A stretch of 5,397 nt of DNA, from assembly GCA_947174225.1 (NCBI GenBank), contig CAMWIF010000203.1:1-5397 (forward strand), written 5' to 3'. Position 1 is the stretch's first letter, and each line of letters begins with the position of its first letter. The notes beneath the pieces were generated by a model. It worked only from the letters and a program-made list of their open reading frames with translations. It searched no databases and was not told the DNA's origin. Source of the DNA: an uncultured Porphyromonadaceae bacterium. GTDB taxonomy: Bacteria; Bacteroidota; Bacteroidia; Bacteroidales; Muribaculaceae. The position numbers and the translations under genes were made by a program. Shown piece by piece: positions 1 to 5,397 of this stretch.

Positions 1-2102
1 CTGAAAAGATTGCTGTGCCCAACGGTTGGAGCACAGGCATTCCGGTAGAATTTCACCTCGCTGATTCAACAGTGCGCAAAGGAAATGTTGGTGGCGGATA
101 TATTGATCCTCAATATCCTGACTATGTAGGTCTGCGTTCAGCCATTACTGGAGAGAAAATAAAAGTGCTGAAAGCTGGAGAAGGGATTATAAGTGAGGAC
201 TTTGCTAAAAAGTATTTTTTGGGTAAGAATCCTATAGGAGCTGTTCAGACTCTCACAATCTTCGACACTCAACCGATACCTATAACCATCGTAGATGTCT
301 ATAAGACTCCCTCAGCCCAAGGTTTTAATTTTATATTCAACGACTACTTTTATTATTGTATTGCTGATAATATAGAGGATCTTGAATTAAAATATTGCTT
401 CAGCGGTATATGGATAAATGTAGTGTTGAGAGAGAACTCTACACGCGAGCAGCTTTTGAAAGAGATAAATGAGCGCGTCAAGCCAATGGGACTGACTGCG
501 GAATTGACAAAGGCATCAGACGATACTAAAGTAAGTATGCTTATAACAATACAGCTGCTTGGCTATATCATAGGCTCGCTTATACTTTTGGCAGCTATAA
601 TCGGATTTCTGCGCATCCAGACTCAGCTGTTCCGGATTCGTAGCCGGGAACTATCGCTTCGCCTCGTAAACGGCGCTACTCGTCTGAAACTTTTCAGCTT
701 ACTCTTCATTGAAGTAGCCATAACCATCTGCTTGGCAGTTATTGTAGCCCTACTCCTTGGCGGCTTGTTGCAGGATTTCTGTGACAATAAACTAAATCTA
801 TTCATAGATGGCACAGGGGTAAAAATCAAAGGCCTTGGACTTGTCAGTCTTGAGATAGGAGGAGCATTACTCGTCATTTGCAGTCTGATAGCTTGGGTTA
901 TTCTCCAACGGGTTGTCAAGTCAACCGGTGGCTTATCGGCAAATATGCGTAGAAGCCGCAATCATCTGTTCCGCAACACGATGTTAGGGATCCAGATAGT
1001 GATCAGCTTTATCTTTGTAAGCTCCACTTTCATATTAGTGAATGCAGGAGACAAAATACTGAAGGCTTGCAATGTGCCTGACAACGACGACTTTTATAGG
1101 GAATGTCTTTATTTGGAGTCGGTGTATGCCACCGACCGGCCTCTTCTTCTCGATGAGCTTAAGCGTTTGCCTGAGCTTGAAAAGATGATTATGTGTAGCA
1201 AAGGATTCTGGGCTGTAAAGGAGGTGGGAATTAATCCTGAAGTTAGGTTTAAATTTCCGAATCTTGAGTTTTTTACCACGTATTGCACTCAGGATACGTC
1301 GCTTGTTTCCCTGTTAGGGATGGAGGTCGACTGGCTCAGTAAAGATACTTGCCCCTGAGAGGGTCTGCTTATCTCCGAGAATTTATATAACCGCTTCAAC
1401 GAACTTGGAATTCTCGATAAGAACACACTTACTCTGGTTTTTTCGCCAACTTCACAACCCGCTCTCCCCGTTGTGGGAATAATCCGTAAAATACCCTATG
1501 ACAGTGCCGGGGAAACGCTCGTTGCCTTTCAACCCGAATGGGAAGATTTAGGTTGGGGATATATGCTCGTTCCGAAAAAGGGAAAAGGAAAAGCACTTGA
1601 ACGGAGCGTAAATGAGACGATAGAGCGTCTTGACCCGCAACTTATAAACAAGATGGTGTTCAATTATAGAGAGAAGACAAATGAGTTGCCCGGATTTGTA
1701 GAAGCTGTGAGAGCGGGAGGTTGGATTTTGGGTGGAATAAGTCTAATTATCTGCGCTATGACCATCTTCAGCACCATAGCCCTTGATACCCGTGCCCGCA
1801 GGAAAGAGGTAGCTATACGTAAAGTGAACGGAGCGAAGAGTAAGGACATATACCGTATGTTCGGAAGAACGTATGCAGTTCTCATAATCATATCCTTGTT
1901 TATCGCCATACCGGTATGCGTCATATTCAACTCATTTGCGGAAACATTCGTGACAGATCTGGATCCGAAAAGCACACTGTCGCCCGTATTGCCAATTATC
2001 TTTGGTTGTGGAGTGGTTATACTGCTGATTTTAAGCATAATCAGTTGGCAAATCCACAAAGTGATGCAGATAGACCCTGCCAAAATCATCGCCAAGGAAT
2101 AA
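1..2102 (+). pseudogene. FtsX/MacB-type ABC transporter permease, 5'-partial, interrupted by one in-frame TGA
   Basis: This is an inner-membrane permease of the FtsX/MacB superfamily. The gene is already open at the window edge: its first full codon (base 3, Glu) aligns with residue 94 of the intact paralogue at 2210-4588, so TM1 and about 93 residues lie upstream. The frame runs to a TGA at 1356-1358, then continues in the same phase to TAA at 2100-2102. Residues before the TGA (LGMEVDWLSKDTCP) and after it (EGLLISENLY) both align with the paralogue. In total 699 codons, counting the TGA, match the paralogue's 699 residues. Visible parts are the first periplasmic domain, helices near 540-610, 700-770, 840-905 and 980-1045, a second periplasmic domain, and three C-terminal helices after about 1715. 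Both coupling motifs survive (LRLVNGATR, RKEVAIRKVNGAK). The apparent starts at 15 (GTG) and 1473 (GTG) are internal codons without a ribosome binding site. A truncated product would lack helices 6-8 and probably be inactive. A sequencing error or readthrough remains possible. Confidence 0.88.
1356..1358 (+). other. Premature in-frame TGA stop codon in permease 1
   Basis: The TGA falls in the second periplasmic domain, at the position of Asn544 of the intact paralogue (codon 3839-3841). Local alignment is K-D-T-C-P-stop-E-G against K-N-T-P-H-N-E-G, with no frame change on either side. It is the only lesion seen in the 2.1 kb of this gene. One base change from a sense codon would explain it; CGA (Arg) to TGA by a C-to-T transition is one option, but the ancestral codon is unknown. 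TGA ends the intact paralogue at the matching C-terminus (KE then TGA, where this copy has KE then TAA), so TGA acts as an ordinary stop here. Confidence 0.9.
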
Positions 2103-2113
2103 TCAAAGAATTT

Positions 2114-2155
2114 GAGTCATTAATCATTCGATATGATTTAGGAGATTAATGACTC
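2114..2155 (+). repeat. Perfect 12-bp inverted repeat, potential hairpin between the permease genes
   Basis: The arm gagtcattaatc at 2114-2125 is the exact reverse complement of gattaatgactc at 2144-2155, enclosing an 18-base loop. It begins 12 bases after the stop codon of permease 1. No T-run follows the right arm, so it does not look like an intrinsic terminator. It could be an mRNA processing or stabilising structure, or a binding site for a dimeric regulator. The structure is visible; the role is inference. Confidence 0.6.
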
Positions 2156-2189
2156 GGTATGATTTAGGAAATTAACGATTCGATATTAG
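2128..2189 (+). repeat. Imperfect tandem repeat, 26-base unit, about 2.4 copies
   Basis: Unit 1 covers 2128-2153, unit 2 covers 2154-2179, and a partial third copy starts at 2180 (tcgatattag). Units 1 and 2 match at 22 of 26 positions without gaps and share the core tatgatttagga. The array lies in the 107-base spacer just before the second permease and overlaps the right arm of the 12-bp inverted repeat. It may have arisen by replication slippage, or it may hold repeated regulator sites. No Bacteroidota-type promoter (TAnnTTTG with an upstream TTTG) was found in the spacer. Confidence 0.65.
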
Positions 2190-2209
2190 AAAATGTAAAA
2201 TCAGGATAT

Positions 2210-4588
2210 ATGAGTATGATAATTCACAATTTCAAAGTAGCTCTCCGCAATCTGATGAAGTATAAGCTTCAGACCCTCATCAGCGTGGTGAGCATCGCAA
2301 TCGGCATCGTCACATTGTCGCTTACACATTCCATAATGACACGATTCCGGCTGCCCTCCATTTATTTCGAGTCTTACTACGATCGGGTTTACAGAGTATC
2401 ATTCAAGTCAATGACAGAGGGTGACGAGATTGCCATCAATAAAGATATAATAAGAGCCGTCAAAGGAAACGGCGGACTGAGAAACGCTGAAAAGATTGCC
2501 GTGCCTAACGGAATAACAACAAATATTCCTGTAGAATTTCACCTCTCAGACTCAACGGTGCGTAAAGGCAGAATAATTGGTAATTTCATTGATCCCGAAT
2601 ACCCCAATTACATCGGCTTACAGTCAGCCGTGACGGACAAGAAGATAAGGGTACTGAAAGCCGGAGAGGGAATTATCAGTGAAGACTTTGCAAAAACCAA
2701 TTTCCCTGACAAGAATCCGATAGGAATTGTCCAAACAATAACCGGCTCAGAAACTCAGCCAATCCCTATTACAATTGTCGATATATACAAGTCTCCCTCT
2801 ATATACGATCAAATTATCAATGATAACCGATTTTATTATTGTATTGGTGATAAGATAGAAGATCTTGAATTACCCTCAGAATTTTACGCCATATGGATGA
2901 ATGTGGTGCTGAAAGAAAACAGTACAAAACAGCAGCTTGTGAAAGAGATAAACGATCGTGTCAAGCCCTTGGGATTAGAAGCAAAAATATCAAGTGCCTC
3001 CGACAAGGCTGAAATCAATATGCTCCTCATCATACGCTTGCTTGGATATACTGTTGGGTCGCTTATTCTTTTGGCAGCCATCATCGGCTTTCTAAGAATA
3101 CATACACAGCTGTTGCACATACGTCATCGGGAAGTATCGCTTCGTCTTGTAAACGGAGCTACCCGTGTGAAGCTCTTCAATATGCTCTTCACTGAGACAG
3201 CCATAGCAATATGCTTAGCGATAATTGTCTCGTTTATACTCGGTGTACTGCTACAGGATTTCTGTGACAATAACCTGGTTATATTTACTAATGGCGAGGG
3301 TATCAAAATTAAGAACCTCGCGCTTACCAGTATTGTGATCGGTGGAGTTTTACTCACAATTTGCAGCTTAATCGAATGGATTATACTCCTGCGCATCTCA
3401 AAGGTAAGGAAAGGATTGGCAAGAAATATGCGTCGCGGTCAAAGCCACCTGTTCCGCAATATAATGTTAGGCATACAAATAGTGATCAGCATTATATTTG
3501 TATGCAGCACCTTCATCTTAGTCAAAGGTGGCGACCGATTATTAAAGGCTTGTAACATACCGGATAATGAAGATATCTACAAAGAATATCTTTATCTCTT
3601 CTCCGGAGAGGCCACTAATAGACAGCAACTTATCGAGGCAGTCCGACATCTGCCAGACCTTGGTAAAATACTTATGGCAAACAGAGTATACTCATCTGTA
3701 AATGAAGTGCTAACTAATCCGGAGATTGTAGATAAATTACATAAAGAAATATACTTTAGTACTTATTGCACTACAGACACGGTTCTCATTTCCGCACTTG
3801 GAATGGATGTAGAATGGTTAAATAAAAATACACCCCATAATGAAGGTCTTCTCATCTCTGAAAATCTGTATGAACTATTCGGTGAACTTGGCTTACTTGG
3901 GAACAACACATTGACGCCAATGGTGTCTCATAAGGGACCATCCACATCCCTACCCATTATTGGAATAATCAAGAATATCCCTTATGAGACAACCGGGAAA
4001 AAAATTGTTGTCATTATGCCGAATTGGGAAGATACGGGGTGGGATTATCTGCTCGTGCCAAAGGAGGGGAAAGGAAAGGCTCTTGCTCAAAGTGTCAACG
4101 AAACTATAGAGCGTATTGAGCCTGAATTGATCAATCAGATAGTCTTCAATTATCGTGAAGGGGTAAATCATCTGCCCGGTTATGTGGAAGTTGTGAGAAC
4201 CGGAGGATGGATTTTAGGGATTGTGAGCTTGATAATCTGTGCAATGAGCATCTTCAGCACAATCGCACTCGACACCCGTGCCCGCAGGAAAGAGGTAGCC
4301 ATACGTAAGGTGAACGGTGCAAAGGATTACGACATATACCGTTTATTTGGTAGAACATATCTTGTGCTTATCGTGGTCTCTCTCTTTATAGCCATTCCGC
4401 TCTGTGTGCTGTTTAACCGTGTTATCGAATCTCTGGTACAAGAAATGGCTCCCGAAGTAACCCTCTCCCCTATAGGACCTATTATTCTCGGCAGCACTAT
4501 TGTTATCCTCCTTATTCTACTAATAGTGGGCTGGCAAATACATAAAGTGATGCAGACAGACCCTGCAAAAATCATCGTCAAGGAATGA
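2210..4588 (+). CDS. FtsX/MacB-type ABC transporter permease, intact (792 aa)
   Basis: This is a complete inner-membrane permease, the likely partner of the ATPase at 4635-5309. It opens with the short cytoplasmic stretch typical of the family (FKVALRNLMKYKLQTL, residues 8-23) and TM1 (about 20-43). Then come a MacB-like periplasmic domain (about 45-270), TM2 (271-296), TM3 (326-350), TM4 (371-394), TM5 (417-438), a second periplasmic domain (about 440-663), TM6 (664-687), TM7 (716-736) and TM8 (755-776). Two FtsX modules are thus present, each with its cytoplasmic coupling motif: REVSLRLVNGATR (307-319) and RKEVAIRKVNGAK (693-705). The length near 800 residues fits the Bacteroidota members I know. 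The ATG at 2210 is chosen because it yields the full family N-terminus; only a weak purine stretch (agga, 2203-2206) precedes it, and ATG at 2216 is an alternative. The gene is paralogous to the broken permease upstream at a constant offset of 2486 bases at both ends. Periplasmic Cys211, 352, 448 and 520 are shared with that copy. The substrate is unknown. Confidence 0.95.
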   Translation: MSMIIHNFKVALRNLMKYKLQTLISVVSIAIGIVTLSLTHSIMTRFRLPSIYFESYYDRVYRVSFKSMTEGDEIAINKDIIRAVKGNGGLRNAEKIAVPNGITTNIPVEFHLSDSTVRKGRIIGNFIDPEYPNYIGLQSAVTDKKIRVLKAGEGIISEDFAKTNFPDKNPIGIVQTITGSETQPIPITIVDIYKSPSIYDQIINDNRFYYCIGDKIEDLELPSEFYAIWMNVVLKENSTKQQLVKEINDRVKPLGLEAKISSASDKAEINMLLIIRLLGYTVGSLILLAAIIGFLRIHTQLLHIRHREVSLRLVNGATRVKLFNMLFTETAIAICLAIIVSFILGVLLQDFCDNNLVIFTNGEGIKIKNLALTSIVIGGVLLTICSLIEWIILLRISKVRKGLARNMRRGQSHLFRNIMLGIQIVISIIFVCSTFILVKGGDRLLKACNIPDNEDIYKEYLYLFSGEATNRQQLIEAVRHLPDLGKILMANRVYSSVNEVLTNPEIVDKLHKEIYFSTYCTTDTVLISALGMDVEWLNKNTPHNEGLLISENLYELFGELGLLGNNTLTPMVSHKGPSTSLPIIGIIKNIPYETTGKKIVVIMPNWEDTGWDYLLVPKEGKGKALAQSVNETIERIEPELINQIVFNYREGVNHLPGYVEVVRTGGWILGIVSLIICAMSIFSTIALDTRARRKEVAIRKVNGAKDYDIYRLFGRTYLVLIVVSLFIAIPLCVLFNRVIESLVQEMAPEVTLSPIGPIILGSTIVILLILLIVGWQIHKVMQTDPAKIIVKE

Positions 4589-4634
4589 AAAATCTTTATT
4601 TAGAATACAAAATCAATAAACCAATATATTAACT
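4589..4634 (+). other. AT-rich 46-base gap before the ATPase gene
   Basis: This short spacer is very AT-rich and ends in attaact directly before the ATG. I see no hairpin, terminator, clear Shine-Dalgarno sequence or Bacteroidota-type promoter. The permease and ATPase are therefore best read as co-transcribed, with translation relying on an unstructured A/T-rich leader. Confidence 0.5.
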
Positions 4635-5309
4635 ATGATTAAGTTAGATAACATCAAGAAAGTCTTCCGCACAGAGGAAGTGGAGACTTGGGCACTGCGT
4701 GAAGTGAGCCTCGAAGTGAAGGAGGGAGAATTTGTGGCAATTATGGGTCCTTCCGGTTGTGGCAAATCTACCCTGCTCAACATCTTGGGTCTGCTCGACA
4801 ATCCTACTGAGGGCACCTATACCCTCAACGGTAAGGATGTCAGCAAACTGAAAGAGAACGAGCGTACCGACATCCGCAAGGGAACAATCGGTTTCGTATT
4901 CCAAAGCTTCAACCTCATCGACGAGCTCAACGTATATGAGAATATCGAGCTTCCCCTGCTCTACATGAAAACCCCATCAAAGGAGCGTAAGGCACGTATC
5001 GAGGCAGTGATGGACCGTATGGCAATATCGCATCGTCGCAAGCATTTCCCCAACCAGCTCTCCGGCGGTCAGCAGCAGCGTGTGGCTATTGCCCGTGCCG
5101 TGCTTCCCAATCCGAAGATTATACTTGCCGACGAGCCAACGGGTAATCTCGACTCCAAGAACGGCAAGGAGGTGATGAATCTCCTCAGCGAACTTCATAA
5201 CGAGGGAGCAACCATCATTATGGTGACCCATTCTCAGCACGATGCCGCCTATGCCGACCGCATCATTAATCTCTACGACGGCCAAATCGTAGACCAGGTA
5301 GAGCTTTAA
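4635..5309 (+). CDS. ABC transporter ATP-binding protein, LolD/MacB-type (224 aa)
   Basis: This is a cytoplasmic ATPase that would dimerise and power the FtsX-type permeases encoded upstream. All ABC motifs are present: Walker A GPSGCGKST (38-46), Q-loop Gln90 in FVFQSFNL, signature LSGGQQQ (142-148), Walker B IILADEP (162-168) with Asp166 and catalytic Glu167, D-loop NLDS (171-174) and H-loop His199 in VTHS. The length of about 225 residues and the stretches IMGPSGCGKSTLLNILG and ADEPTGNLDS place it in the LolD/YbbA/MacB-N/FtsE group, which pairs with FtsX-like permeases. It is a standalone domain, not fused to a permease as in MacB itself. The ATG at 4635 gives the usual N-terminus (MIKLDNIKKVF); the AT-rich leader shows no Shine-Dalgarno sequence, as is common in Bacteroidota. 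It lies 46 bases after the intact permease and is followed by a terminator, so it is probably the last gene of the operon. By eye it is more GC-rich than the permeases. The exact subfamily and cargo (lipoprotein, peptide or drug) cannot be decided. Confidence 0.95.
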   Translation: MIKLDNIKKVFRTEEVETWALREVSLEVKEGEFVAIMGPSGCGKSTLLNILGLLDNPTEGTYTLNGKDVSKLKENERTDIRKGTIGFVFQSFNLIDELNVYENIELPLLYMKTPSKERKARIEAVMDRMAISHRRKHFPNQLSGGQQQRVAIARAVLPNPKIILADEPTGNLDSKNGKEVMNLLSELHNEGATIIMVTHSQHDAAYADRIINLYDGQIVDQVEL

Positions 5310-5344
5310 TCTTCTCCCTCGTCTTAGAATACCTTGAATATCCC

Positions 5345-5380
5345 CTACCCTTATACTTCACAGTGTAAGGGTAGTTTTTA
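5345..5380 (+). terminator. Intrinsic (Rho-independent) terminator ending the operon
   Basis: The left arm ctacccttata (5345-5355) pairs with the right arm tgtaagggtag (5364-5374). This gives an 11-bp stem with one G-U pair around the eight-base loop cttcacag, followed at once by TTTTT (5375-5379). It sits 35 bases after the ATPase stop codon, as expected for the end of a transcription unit. The stem is nearly symmetrical, but the opposite strand carries no T-run right after it (ggggatatt follows), so the + strand is favoured. Confidence 0.88.
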
Positions 5381-5397
5381 TCTGCTCCTTTCCTATA

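Noticed and set aside
15..1358. A gene starting with GTG at 15
   Set aside because: The frame is open back to the window edge, and the GTG is the internal Val of EKIAVPNG, which the intact paralogue also has inside its sequence. The true start lies outside the window.
1473..2102. A separate 209-residue permease gene starting with GTG at 1473
   Set aside because: It is in the same phase as the upstream frame, its first residues match the interior of the intact paralogue (VGIIRKIPY against IGIIKNIPY), and no ribosome binding site precedes it. It is the 3' part of the gene broken at 1356.
1916..2149. Small + strand open frame of 77 codons over the end of permease 1
   Set aside because: It overlaps conserved permease coding sequence in another frame, and its translation is low-complexity and unlike any family I recognise.
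2128..2189. CRISPR-like array
   Set aside because: The units are directly adjacent with no spacers, only about 2.4 copies exist, and no cas gene is present.
2103..2209. A promoter before the second permease
   Set aside because: Sequences such as tatgattt resemble part of the Bacteroidota -7 box, but no TAnnTTTG with an upstream TTTG at suitable spacing was found.
3361..3555. Small + strand open frame of 64 codons inside permease 2
   Set aside because: It lies wholly within the intact permease in another frame, with no start signal of its own.
623..5285. Several minus-strand open frames of 67-143 codons
   Set aside because: All are antisense to conserved permease or ATPase coding sequence, lack start signals, and have compositions typical of reverse-frame shadows.
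1..5309. Reassignment of TGA to a sense codon in this organism
   Set aside because: The intact permease ends with TGA at 4586-4588, exactly where its paralogue ends with TAA, so TGA acts as a normal stop.

Overview
The window looks like the 3' part of an ABC-transporter operon from a member of the Bacteroidota, probably a gut-type Bacteroidales. This rests on the long eight-helix FtsX/MacB-type permeases in tandem with one separate LolD/MacB-type ATPase, the AT-rich leaders with little or no Shine-Dalgarno sequence, and a GC content in the low-to-mid 40s by eye. Genus and species cannot be read from the sequence. All three genes are on the + strand.

Layout: (1) Bases 1-2102 hold a permease gene that enters the window already open, at about codon 93 judged from its neighbour. 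It is split by a single in-frame TGA at 1356-1358. The reading frame continues in the same phase to a TAA at 2100-2102, and the residues on both sides of the TGA align with the intact neighbour, so this is one gene with a nonsense codon, not two genes. (2) Bases 2103-2209 are a 107-base spacer with a tandem repeat of a 26-base unit overlapping a perfect 12-bp inverted repeat. (3) Bases 2210-4588 encode a complete 792-residue paralogous permease. (4) After a 46-base AT-rich gap, bases 4635-5309 encode a complete 224-residue ABC ATPase with every catalytic motif. (5) Bases 5345-5380 form a convincing intrinsic terminator that ends the operon.

How they work together (inference from family knowledge): the ATPase would bind the cytoplasmic faces of FtsX-type permeases and drive mechanotransmission or export of a substrate from the inner membrane or periplasm. 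The two permeases share nearly identical cytoplasmic coupling segments but differ more in their periplasmic parts. That fits one ATPase serving alternative or heterodimeric permeases. If the TGA is real, only the second permease is intact here. The substrate is unknown. No previously undescribed system is evident; the points most worth a second look are the lone nonsense codon and the structured spacer.
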